Shown one piece after another: positions 1 through 5,608 of a stretch of DNA of 6,288 nt. Numbering within the stretch: position 1 is the first letter of the stretch; the number at the start of each line of letters is the position of its first letter. Source of the stretch: an uncultured Collinsella sp. GTDB taxonomy: Bacteria; Actinomycetota; Coriobacteriia; Coriobacteriales; Coriobacteriaceae. The stretch spans positions 1 to 6,288 of the forward strand of contig CABQLK010000067.1 of assembly GCA_902465015.1 (NCBI GenBank), in the 5' to 3' direction. Below the pieces are notes generated by a model. The model did no database searches, was not told the origin of the DNA, and saw nothing but the letters and a program-made list of their open reading frames with translations. The translations under genes and the position numbers were made by a program.

Positions 1-9
1 CTTTGCGCC

Positions 10-1197
10 TTAGTCAAGCAAAAGCAATCGTTTGTAGACATCGAGGCCTTTGAGAAGGATTTCCTCGTCGAAGAGCATGCTATCGGTATGCAGAGCGCTT
101 GTGGCATAGGCGGGACAGCCATCCGAATCACTCGGGTTGTCTTGGTCCTCTGGCATACCCGTGCCCAGCAGGAAAAACACGCCCGGCAGATGGCGTTGAT
201 AGAACGCGAAATCCTCGGCGATCAGCAGCGGTTCCTCCACAAGCTGCAGCCCGGGCAAGGCAGGCGCGACGCTGGCAAACAACTCGGGGTCGTTGTCGAC
301 CGGCGGATAGCCCTCGGCAAAGTCGAGATCATACGTGCAGCCCGTTGCGGCACAGGCATCGTCCAGCACGCGGCGCACGCCTTCGCGCGCCCGGTCGAAC
401 ATGTCGTCCGTAAACACACGCAGGCTTCCGGCCACATGGGCCTCCCCCGCCACCGCGTTGCAAACCGTACCGGCCTGCAGCAGACCAAACTTACCGATAC
501 AGGGCTCGTCGGTGCCCAGCTCGTCCATCAGTTCGCGCTCGGCAACCAAGAACTTGGCAGCCGCCAGCGCCGCATCGTGCGACTCCTCGACCGGAACGCC
601 ATAGGTCTTAGCGATATGGATGCTCGTCCCGTGAATATGAATGTGTGTCTCACTCGAACGCGCCAGCAGCGGACCGGAACAACTCGCCAACGTGCCGGCA
701 GGCAGATCGGGCCACACATGGAAGCCAAAAATGCGGTCAGCCCCATAGCGCTCGAACACACCGCTCTCGCATACCGTCTTGGCACCACCGGTCGTTTCCT
801 CGGCCGGCTGGAACACAAAGAGAACGTTGCGCCTAATGGCGCCCGGCTGCTCGCGAATCGTACGGTCGACATACGTCGCGGCGGCAAGCGCCATGGCCAT
901 GTGTCCATCATGGCCGCAAGCATGCATCTTGCCGGGATGCGTCGAGGCGAAATCCGCACCCGTCGCCTCCGCGATGGGCAGCGCATCCATATCGGCGCGA
1001 ATTGCCGTGGCATGCGCGGCGCCCGTGCCAGCGTTGAAGAAAGCGCAGACGCAGCTGGGGCACGGATGGGTCACCTCGCAGACGAGCGGTGCCAACACGC
1101 CCTCGATATAGGCGATAGTCTGCGGAAGATCGAAATCGAGCTCCGGAATGCGATGGAGATCGCGGCGATAGCGACGGAGTTCTTGGAGCTCGGTCAT
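10..1197 (-). CDS. M20D-family amidohydrolase, probable N-acetyldiaminopimelate deacetylase
   Basis: A 395-residue cytosolic metallohydrolase of the M20 peptidase/amidohydrolase family. Visible family marks are the metal-binding HACGHDGH block (C94, H96), the PAEE catalytic/metal pair (E133, E134), FHV (H160) and a C-terminal ALH (H370) before FDEE. The N-terminal RRDLHRIPEL and IRADMDALPI blocks are typical of the M20D branch. The usual GKGGHAA lid motif reads GTSIHIAK, followed by an insertion of about five residues, so this is a divergent subgroup; the lid His is kept. I chose the ATG at 1197-1195 because AAGGGA lies six bases upstream; the frame stays open to 1281 but that extension looks non-coding. 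It diverges from a lysine operon that contains dapH, which needs a deacetylase of exactly this family (DapL in Bacillus). The specific substrate is therefore inferred from context; another N-acyl amino acid hydrolase is possible. No signal peptide is seen. Confidence 0.85.
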   Translation of the reverse strand: MTELQELRRYRRDLHRIPELDFDLPQTIAYIEGVLAPLVCEVTHPCPSCVCAFFNAGTGAAHATAIRADMDALPIAEATGADFASTHPGKMHACGHDGHMAMALAAATYVDRTIREQPGAIRRNVLFVFQPAEETTGGAKTVCESGVFERYGADRIFGFHVWPDLPAGTLASCSGPLLARSSETHIHIHGTSIHIAKTYGVPVEESHDAALAAAKFLVAERELMDELGTDEPCIGKFGLLQAGTVCNAVAGEAHVAGSLRVFTDDMFDRAREGVRRVLDDACAATGCTYDLDFAEGYPPVDNDPELFASVAPALPGLQLVEEPLLIAEDFAFYQRHLPGVFFLLGTGMPEDQDNPSDSDGCPAYATSALHTDSMLFDEEILLKGLDVYKRLLLLD

Positions 1198-1272
1198 AGA
1201 GAATCCCTTCGTGAGGCACATCTGTTGCAACTTATTGTGATACAGGATTGTGGCACACATGTTTCCAGCATA

Positions 1273-1336
1273 TTGCTGCATTTTTTAAACGTTATATACG
1301 AATACTCTTGTTTGGTAAAGTGCAACGTGATAGGGT
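1273..1336 (+). promoter_or_regulatory. Candidate promoters for the lysine operon
   Basis: Two weak sigma-70-like options precede the riboswitch. Option A is TTGCTG (1273-1278) with TATACG (1295-1300), 16-bp spacer, giving a start near 1307. Option B is TTGTTT (1308-1313) with TAGGGT (1331-1336), 17-bp spacer, giving a start near 1343, just before the aptamer. Neither matches the consensus well, so this is only a region call. A divergent promoter for the amidohydrolase must lie in the same block, but I could not pick one. Confidence 0.3.
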
Positions 1337-1344
1337 CTTTACCA
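1313..1344 (+). repeat. 8-bp inverted repeat upstream of the riboswitch
   Basis: TGGTAAAG (1313-1320) is the exact reverse complement of CTTTACCA (1337-1344), separated by 16 bases. It sits directly before the aptamer and spans the -10 of promoter option B. It may be an operator for a repressor, or a 5' leader hairpin if transcription starts near 1307. The spacer carries GATAGGG (1329-1335), which resembles the riboswitch P1 strand. Confidence 0.5.
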
Positions 1345-1507
1345 CTTGATAGAGGCGCGGGCACGAAGAGCCGCGGGCGAGCCGGCAGGCTTTGACCCCG
1401 TGGGGAGGCGAAACCCGCCGAACTGAGTTTTTCGGGCACGAACAACCTGGTGGGCCTGTGGGAAACACCCACAGGACTGTCTGCAGCAATGCGGGAGCGC
1501 TATCCGG
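1345..1507 (+). promoter_or_regulatory. Lysine riboswitch (L-box) aptamer
   Basis: The segment follows the L-box layout. It opens with GATAGAGGCGC (1348-1358), then AAGAG (1366-1370), the conserved GGGGAGGCG (1402-1410) with CCGAA (1418-1422), and closes with GCGCTATC (1497-1504), whose CTATC pairs with GATAG to make P1. An internal perfect hairpin, CCTGTGGG/CCCACAGG (1455-1462 with 1468-1475), matches a peripheral stem. In this RNA family lysine binds the five-way junction and stabilises P1, lowering expression of lysine genes. Its place directly before lysA-dapA fits. The 5-T run at 1428-1432 lies inside the aptamer and is not a terminator. Confidence 0.92.
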
Positions 1508-1566
1508 ACATTGGGTCCACGCTATGCGGATTCGATGCGCAGATGGCGCCGTCTGGATAGCGAGGT
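1498..1566 (+). promoter_or_regulatory. Riboswitch expression platform and lysA ribosome binding site
   Basis: GGATAGCG (1555-1562) runs into the ribosome binding site GAGGT (1562-1566), nine bases before the ATG at 1576. Two upstream segments can pair with it. The P1 3' strand CGCTATCC (1498-1505) pairs over 8 bp and leaves AGGT free. CCACGCTAT (1517-1525) pairs with ATAGCGAGG (1557-1565), with one A-A mismatch, and covers the binding site. Lysine binding would lock the first segment in P1 and favour the masking helix. No stem followed by a U-run is seen, so control looks translational. The pairing is seen in the sequence; the switching model is inference. Confidence 0.6.
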
Positions 1567-1575
1567 TTACGGGAC

Positions 1576-3885
1576 ATGGCATTGACCCCCAACGAGGCAT
1601 ATGCGGCCAAGCAGCCGTTTGTGGACAAGGAGACACTCGAGCATATCGTCGAGCAGTTCCCCACGCCGTTTCATCTATACGACGAGGCGGGCATCCGCCG
1701 CAACATGCAAGAAGTACGCGACGCCTTTGCATGGAACCCGGGCTTTAAGGAATACTTTGCCGTCAAGGCCAATCCCAACCCGGCGCTCATCTCCATTCTC
1801 AACGAATACGGCTGCGGCTGTGATTGCTCGAGCTATACCGAGCTCATGATCGCCCGCTCGCTGGGTATCACGGGACACGACATCATGTTCTCGTCCAACG
1901 ATACGCCGGCTGCCGATTTTGAGCTCGCCGACAAGCTGGGTGCCATCGTCAACTTTGACGACATCAGCCACATCGGGTTCTTTGAGCGCGTTGCGGGGCC
2001 CATCCCCAAGACGGTCAGCTGCCGCTTTAATCCAGGCGGCCTGTTCCAGCTCTCCAACGGCATCATGGACAACCCGGGCGACTCCAAATATGGCATGACC
2101 ACCGAGCAACTCTTCGAGGCCTTCCGCATGCTCAAGGCCAAGGGCGCCGAGGACTTTGGCATCCACGCATTCCTTGCCAGCAACACCGTCACCAACGACT
2201 ACTACCCCAAGCTCGCGCGCATCCTCTTTGAGCTTGCCGTACGCCTGGAGCGCGAGACCAGCGCACACGTCGCCTTCATCAATCTGTCCGGCGGTGTGGG
2301 TATCCCCTACCTGCCCGAGCAGCAGGCTAACGACATTCACGCCATCGGTGAGGGCGTACACGCAGCCTACGACGAGATTCTGATCCCCGCCGGCATGGGC
2401 GATGTGGCGATCTGCACCGAGATGGGTCGCTTTATGATGGGCCCCTACGGCTGCCTGGTCACCAAGGCCATCCACGAGAAGCAGATCTACAAGGACTATA
2501 TCGGCGTGGACGCAAGCGCCGTCGATCTGATTCGTCCTGCCATGTATGGCGCCTACCACCACATTACGGTGATGGGCCAGCCGGGTGGCGACGACAAGAC
2601 CACAGCGCCCGTCACGGACACCTACGACATCACGGGCAATCTGTGCGAGAACAACGACAAGTTCGCCATCGATCGCGAGCTGCCGCATATCGACATGGGC
2701 GACCTGCTTGTGATCCACGATACCGGCGCGCATGGCTACTCCATGGGCTACAACTACAATGGACGCCTGCGCTCCGCCGAGGTCCTGTTGCGCCCCGATG
2801 GCTCGGCCGACCTCATCCGCCGCGCCGAGCGCCCGGGCGATTACTTTGCCACGCTCGACGTGCTGCCGAGCGGCCGAGAGCTGCTGGCCAAGTCGCGCGC
2901 CGAAAGTGCCCGCCGTCGCGCCCAAGACGAGCGCCTGGCAGTCGCCGCCCAATGGAACAAACGCATCCAGATCGCGGACGCGAAGGAGAAGAACATGGAC
3001 ATCCGCAATCTCGAGGGCTCAATCGTCGCCCTTGTTACGCCGTTTAAAAAGGACGGCAGCGTCGACTTTGACGCACTCGAGCGCCTTATCGATTTCCACC
3101 TGCAAAACGGCACCGACGCCATCCTCACCCTGGGCACCACCGGCGAGAGCGCCACGATGACCGACGACGAGGACAACTCCGTTGTCGCCGCAGTGGTCAA
3201 GCAAGTTGCAGGACGCATCCCCGTCATCGCCGGCTCGGGCTCCAACTCCACGCAGACCATGCTCACCAAGTCGCTCACCTACCAGGGCCTGGGCGCCGAC
3301 GGTCTGCTGCTCATTACCCCCTACTACAACAAGTCCAACGAAGAGGGCATCTACCAGCACTTTAAGACCGTCGCCGATGCCGTGGACATCCCCTGCATCC
3401 TGTACAACATCCCCGGCCGTTGCGGCTGCGGCATCAGCGAGCGCAACGTAGAGCGCCTGGCCGCACATCCCAACATCATGGGTATTAAGGAAGCCTCGGG
3501 CAACGTCGCCTACGCGGCCAAGATCGCCCACCTGCTGTCCGACGACTTCCGCATGTACTCGGGCGAGGACGCCCTCACCGTGCCGCTCATGAGCCTGGGC
3601 GCCTCGGGCACCATCAGCGTGTGGGCAGACGTGCAGCCGCAGCTCGTGCATGACATGTGCCGTGCCTATTTGGACGGTGACGTGGCGCGTGCCCGCGATA
3701 TCCAAATTGCCGGCCAGCCGCTCATCAATGCCCTCTTTAGTGAGGTCAACCCCATCCCCGTCAAAGAGGCGCTCGCCCAGATGGGTATGATCGAGGCAAA
3801 CTACCGCATGCCGCTGTGCCCCATGGCAGACGACACGCGCTCTGCACTTACCGATACTCTGAAGGGGGCTGGTCTGCTTGATTAA
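1576..3885 (+). CDS. lysA-dapA: LysA-DapA fusion: diaminopimelate decarboxylase joined to dihydrodipicolinate synthase
   Basis: A single 769-codon frame. Residues 1 to about 429 are a PLP-dependent fold-III diaminopimelate decarboxylase, which converts meso-DAP to L-lysine and CO2. Seen are the PLP lysine K64 in FAVKANPNP, NLSGGVGIPY (236-245), EMGRF (282-286), the active-site CEN (C357, E358) and the C-terminal SMGYNYNGRLRSAEVLL block. The common GAYG motif reads GAHG and the usual HIGS motif reads HAFLAS, which I take as marks of a variant LysA branch rather than damage. A charged, Ala/Arg-rich, probably helical linker (about 430-473) follows, then full-length DapA (474-769). No plus-strand stop exists in any frame between about 2732 and 3044, so a simple indel cannot explain the missing lysA stop. 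The gene lies just after a lysine riboswitch. Whether the product is one bifunctional chain, or LysA-DapA plus free DapA from the internal start, is not decided by sequence. Confidence 0.85.
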   Translation: MALTPNEAYAAKQPFVDKETLEHIVEQFPTPFHLYDEAGIRRNMQEVRDAFAWNPGFKEYFAVKANPNPALISILNEYGCGCDCSSYTELMIARSLGITGHDIMFSSNDTPAADFELADKLGAIVNFDDISHIGFFERVAGPIPKTVSCRFNPGGLFQLSNGIMDNPGDSKYGMTTEQLFEAFRMLKAKGAEDFGIHAFLASNTVTNDYYPKLARILFELAVRLERETSAHVAFINLSGGVGIPYLPEQQANDIHAIGEGVHAAYDEILIPAGMGDVAICTEMGRFMMGPYGCLVTKAIHEKQIYKDYIGVDASAVDLIRPAMYGAYHHITVMGQPGGDDKTTAPVTDTYDITGNLCENNDKFAIDRELPHIDMGDLLVIHDTGAHGYSMGYNYNGRLRSAEVLLRPDGSADLIRRAERPGDYFATLDVLPSGRELLAKSRAESARRRAQDERLAVAAQWNKRIQIADAKEKNMDIRNLEGSIVALVTPFKKDGSVDFDALERLIDFHLQNGTDAILTLGTTGESATMTDDEDNSVVAAVVKQVAGRIPVIAGSGSNSTQTMLTKSLTYQGLGADGLLLITPYYNKSNEEGIYQHFKTVADAVDIPCILYNIPGRCGCGISERNVERLAAHPNIMGIKEASGNVAYAAKIAHLLSDDFRMYSGEDALTVPLMSLGASGTISVWADVQPQLVHDMCRAYLDGDVARARDIQIAGQPLINALFSEVNPIPVKEALAQMGMIEANYRMPLCPMADDTRSALTDTLKGAGLLD
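2983..2997 (+). promoter_or_regulatory. Internal ribosome binding site and ATG at the LysA-DapA junction
   Basis: AAGGAG (2983-2988) lies six bases before ATG (2995-2997), exactly where a stand-alone DapA would begin (MDIRNLEGSIVALVTPF). It is a better ribosome binding site than the one ahead of lysA. This suggests that free DapA could be made from within the fused frame, either as the main product or alongside the fusion. Confidence 0.7.
2995..3885 (+). CDS. dapA: 4-hydroxy-tetrahydrodipicolinate synthase (DapA), domain or separate product
   Basis: This 296-residue unit matches the usual length of DapA (about 290). The enzyme condenses pyruvate with aspartate semialdehyde, the first committed step to DAP and lysine, as a TIM-barrel tetramer in the cytosol. 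Catalytic residues are all visible: the Schiff-base lysine K165 in GIKEASG, Y137 and R142 in YNIPGR, T48-T49 in GTTGES, and Y111 in PYYNK. Against E. coli DapA, recalled from memory, the lysine-inhibitor positions H53, H56 and E84 appear as D57, D60 and T88, which suggests weak or no lysine feedback. It continues the lysA frame but has its own ribosome binding site and ATG, so it could be made as a separate protein. Its stop overlaps the dapB start by 8 bases, implying translational coupling. Confidence 0.9.
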   Translation: MDIRNLEGSIVALVTPFKKDGSVDFDALERLIDFHLQNGTDAILTLGTTGESATMTDDEDNSVVAAVVKQVAGRIPVIAGSGSNSTQTMLTKSLTYQGLGADGLLLITPYYNKSNEEGIYQHFKTVADAVDIPCILYNIPGRCGCGISERNVERLAAHPNIMGIKEASGNVAYAAKIAHLLSDDFRMYSGEDALTVPLMSLGASGTISVWADVQPQLVHDMCRAYLDGDVARARDIQIAGQPLINALFSEVNPIPVKEALAQMGMIEANYRMPLCPMADDTRSALTDTLKGAGLLD

Positions 3886-4618
3886 GACCGTCATTATGGG
3901 AACGGGCCGCATGGGCTCGCTCATCCGCACCACCGCCGAGGGCGTTGTCGACGCCGCCGGTCAACCCGTTTTCGATATCGTGGCCCAGATTGGCTTCGAT
4001 TTGAGCAAGCTCGAGAACGCACCGGCTGCCGATGTGATTATCGACTTCTCGAACGTCGTGACCTTCGATGCCGTCGTCGCCTATGTCGAGCGCACGGGCG
4101 CGGCGTTGGTCTCGGGCACCACAGGCTACACCCCCGAGCAGATGGACCGTCTGCGTGAGCTGGGCCAGAACACCCGCGTTATGCACTCGGGCAATTACTC
4201 CATCGGCATCGCAGCCCTTCGTCATCTAGTGGCCCAGGCCACGCGCGAATTGCCCGGCTTTGACTGCGAAATCGTCGAGACGCACCATAACCAAAAGGTC
4301 GACGCCCCCAGCGGTACCGCCAAGCTGCTGCTCGACGCCGTAGTCGAGGCCGAGCCCGAGACAGGCTACCACCCCGTCTACGGACGCGAGGGCATGTGCG
4401 GCGCGCGCGATCCCAAGGAGATCGGCATGCACTCGCTGCGCGGTGGCACTGTCGCCGGCGTCCACGAAGTGAGTTTCTTTGGCCAGGACGAGGAGGTCAC
4501 GCTTACACACCGCGCCACGAGCCGCCAGATCTTCGTCAACGGCGCCCTGGCTGCCGCCCAGAAGCTCGTCACCCGCGACCCCGGCTTCTACACCTTCGAT
4601 CAGGTCATGTTTGCCTAA
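3878..4618 (+). CDS. dapB: 4-hydroxy-tetrahydrodipicolinate reductase
   Basis: A 246-residue NAD(P)H-dependent reductase that acts on the DapA product to give tetrahydrodipicolinate. Seen are the Rossmann GTGRMG (8-13), VIIDFSN, SGTTGYT, and the family signature ETHHNQKVDAPSGTA with catalytic H136 and substrate-binding K140, followed by GREGMCGARDPKEIG and HSLRGGTVAGVHEVSFFG. It is shorter than the E. coli enzyme (273) but within range for Gram-positive forms. The start is TTG at 3878, overlapping the dapA stop by 8 bases, with AAGGGGG (3862-3868) nine bases upstream. The next ATG, at 3896, would remove the first beta strand, so I reject it. Tight overlap points to coupled translation with DapA, the enzyme that supplies its unstable substrate. 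All key residues look intact. Confidence 0.95.
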   Translation: MIKTVIMGTGRMGSLIRTTAEGVVDAAGQPVFDIVAQIGFDLSKLENAPAADVIIDFSNVVTFDAVVAYVERTGAALVSGTTGYTPEQMDRLRELGQNTRVMHSGNYSIGIAALRHLVAQATRELPGFDCEIVETHHNQKVDAPSGTAKLLLDAVVEAEPETGYHPVYGREGMCGARDPKEIGMHSLRGGTVAGVHEVSFFGQDEEVTLTHRATSRQIFVNGALAAAQKLVTRDPGFYTFDQVMFA

Positions 4619-4641
4619 CCAGGTATCAACCGAATCCACCC

Positions 4642-4648
4642 AAAGGAG
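4642..4648 (+). promoter_or_regulatory. dapH ribosome binding site
   Basis: AAAGGAG lies nine bases before the dapH ATG, inside the 39-base gap after dapB. It is the strongest ribosome binding site in the operon and fixes the dapH start. No terminator or promoter is seen in the gap, so dapH is probably cotranscribed with the upstream genes. Confidence 0.75.
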
Positions 4649-4657
4649 AGATAGCAA

Positions 4658-5377
4658 ATGAGCAACGCAGCCGAGATGGATGCACAGGAGATTATCAACT
4701 ACATCGCCACCGCGCCCAAAAAGACGCCCGTCAAGCTGTACGTGCGCGAGAAGCCGGGCATGAAGGTTGCCTGGGGCGACGCACACGTCTACGGCGGTCT
4801 TCGTGGCAAGACCGTCTTTGGCGACTGGGATGAGCTCAAGGCCATCCTCGATGCCAATGCCGACTCCATCGACTACTACGACGTCGAGAATGACTGCCGC
4901 AACTCCGCCGTGCCCATGCTCGACCTCAAGGGCATCAACGCCCGCATCGAGCCGGGCGCGATCATCCGCGACCGCGTCGAGATTGGCGACCGTGCCGTCA
5001 TCATGATGGGCGCCATCATCAACATCGGCTCCGTTATCGGCGAGGGCTCCATGATCGATATGGGCGCCGTGCTGGGCGGTCGCGCCACCGTGGGCAAGAA
5101 CTGCCACATCGGCGCCGGCACCGTGTTGGCGGGCGTCGTGGAGCCCGCGAGCGCCACGCCCGTCATCATCGAGGACGATGTCATGATTGGCGCCAACGCC
5201 GTGGTCCTGGAGGGCGTGCGCGTGGGCAAGGGCGCCGTCGTGGCTGCCGGTGCCGTATGCGTCGAGGATGTCCCCGCCGGCGCCGTCGTGGCCGGTGTCC
5301 CCGCCCGCGTCATCAAGATGCGCGACGCCCAGACCGACAGCAAGACCGGTCTCGAGGAAGGTCTGCGCCAGCTTTAA
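4658..5377 (+). CDS. dapH: 2,3,4,5-tetrahydropyridine-2,6-dicarboxylate N-acetyltransferase
   Basis: A 239-residue acyltransferase that acetylates tetrahydrodipicolinate using acetyl-CoA, committing the pathway to the acetylase branch. An N-terminal alpha-helical domain (about 1-85; EIINYIATAPKKTPVKLYV) leads through VENDCRNSAVPMLDLK to a left-handed beta-helix of hexapeptide repeats (about 95-220), with RIEPGAIIRD, VIMMGAIINIGSVIGEGSMIDM and GGRATVGKNCHIGAGTVLAG. A loop, VVEPASATPVIIEDDV, interrupts the helix as in Bacillus DapH, and the protein ends in LRQL as that enzyme does. Length matches the DapH family (about 236) rather than the longer succinyl-type DapD. The product would need an aminotransferase and a deacetylase; the latter is probably the divergent M20 gene. 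Such enzymes act as trimers in the cytosol. It is the last gene of the operon, with a hairpin four bases after its stop. Confidence 0.95.
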   Translation: MSNAAEMDAQEIINYIATAPKKTPVKLYVREKPGMKVAWGDAHVYGGLRGKTVFGDWDELKAILDANADSIDYYDVENDCRNSAVPMLDLKGINARIEPGAIIRDRVEIGDRAVIMMGAIINIGSVIGEGSMIDMGAVLGGRATVGKNCHIGAGTVLAGVVEPASATPVIIEDDVMIGANAVVLEGVRVGKGAVVAAGAVCVEDVPAGAVVAGVPARVIKMRDAQTDSKTGLEEGLRQL

Positions 5378-5380
5378 ATA

Positions 5381-5408
5381 GTTACGCGGTTTTGACAAAC
5401 CGCGTAAC
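5381..5408 (+). terminator. Perfect 12-bp hairpin after dapH, possible terminator
   Basis: GTTACGCGGTTT (5381-5392) pairs perfectly with AAACCGCGTAAC (5397-5408) around a TGAC loop, three bases after the dapH stop codon. No U-run follows on either strand, so it is not a classic intrinsic terminator. It may end transcription inefficiently, protect the mRNA 3' end, or work with the larger inverted repeat just downstream. Confidence 0.5.
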
Positions 5409-5421
5409 GGCCCGACGCTGC

Positions 5422-5519
5422 AAACGCCCCTAGGCGGCAATCTGACGTTCAATCGTCGGTCGCGTACCAAAGTACGCTTCCCTCCTCTTTCACGTCACCT
5501 TGCTCGCCTAGGGGCGTTT
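5422..5519. repeat. Nested inverted-repeat element, possible structured RNA or composite terminator
   Basis: An outer 15-bp perfect repeat (5422-5436 with 5505-5519; arm AAACGCCCCTAGGCG) is extended by GCAA/TTGC (5437-5440 with 5500-5503) across one bulged T. Inside, TGACGT (5443-5448) pairs with ACGTCA (5492-5497), and an inner hairpin GCGTAC-CAAA-GTACGC spans 5462-5477. On the plus strand the outer stem is followed by a short T-run (5517-5520), so it could end dapH transcripts. A pyrimidine tract, CTTCCCTCCTCTTTC (5477-5491), lies unpaired; its complement reads like a strong ribosome binding site. Function is unknown; candidates are terminator, small RNA or dispersed intergenic repeat. Confidence 0.6.
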
Positions 5520-5575
5520 TCGCTGACGTGTGCTCAACCTGCGGGGTAATGTCAGCAACCAAGCCGAAAACAACA

Positions 5576-5608
5576 AAGGCCGAAGCCCTCGTCCGAGGCT
5601 TCGGCCTT
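5576..5608 (-). terminator. Intrinsic terminator of the toxin-antitoxin operon
   Basis: AAGGCCGAAGCC (5576-5587) pairs perfectly with GGCTTCGGCCTT (5597-5608), and two further pairs form inside around a single bulge. Read on the minus strand, the stem begins at the last base of the toxin stop codon and is followed by TGTTGTTTTC, a T-rich tract. On the plus strand the stem is followed by CATCG, so termination there would be weaker, though the stem may help block read-through from the dap operon. Confidence 0.75.

Larger units (their letters stand above)
1198..1575. other. Divergent intergenic region between the amidohydrolase and the lysine operon
   Basis: This 378-bp gap holds no credible coding sequence. 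From left to right it has the amidohydrolase ribosome binding site, an AT-rich block (about 1265-1320) suited to divergent promoters, a short palindrome (1266-1278), an 8-bp inverted repeat (1313-1344), the lysine riboswitch aptamer (about 1345-1507) and its expression platform leading to the lysA-dapA start codon. The AT-rich block contrasts sharply with the GC-rich surroundings. Confidence 0.8.
5378..5607. other. Hairpin-rich gap between the convergent dap and toxin-antitoxin operons
   Basis: No gene is supported in these 230 bases. They hold four inverted repeats in a row: a 12-bp hairpin (5381-5408), a nested element (5422-5519), a 6-bp repeat GCTGAC/GTCAGC (5522-5527 with 5551-5556) and the toxin terminator (5576-5608). 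The motif TGACGT or its complement occurs at 5443, 5492 and 5524. Confidence 0.7.

Noticed and set aside
88..1395. 435-codon plus-strand open frame opposite the amidohydrolase
   Set aside because: Its translation is Arg/His-rich with no family motif, it is antisense to a gene with clear catalytic motifs, and it runs into the riboswitch. It is a by-product of GC-rich codon bias.
1428..1432. T5 run as a transcription terminator in the leader
   Set aside because: It lies within the conserved aptamer, not after a terminator stem at its end.
1392..1748. 118-codon plus-strand frame over the riboswitch and lysA start
   Set aside because: It overlaps the structured aptamer and the out-of-frame 5' end of lysA and has no family resemblance.
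1675..2952. 425-codon minus-strand open frame opposite lysA
   Set aside because: Low-complexity Val/Gly/Ala/Asp-rich translation in the mirrored frame of lysA, with no recognisable domain and no ribosome binding site considered convincing.
2860..2994. Frameshift or sequencing indel as the reason for the LysA-DapA fusion
   Set aside because: No stop codon is present in any plus-strand frame across this stretch, so a single indel would not create a lysA end. A base substitution error cannot be excluded.
3019..3933. 304-codon minus-strand open frame opposite dapA
   Set aside because: Mirrored frame of dapA with Val/Gly/Asp-rich composition and no domain; the plus strand is unambiguously coding.
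4226..5470. 414-codon minus-strand open frame opposite dapB and dapH
   Set aside because: Translation is a Gly/Ala/Asp/His repeat-like mirror of the hexapeptide repeats in dapH, and it spans two real genes and the hairpin region.
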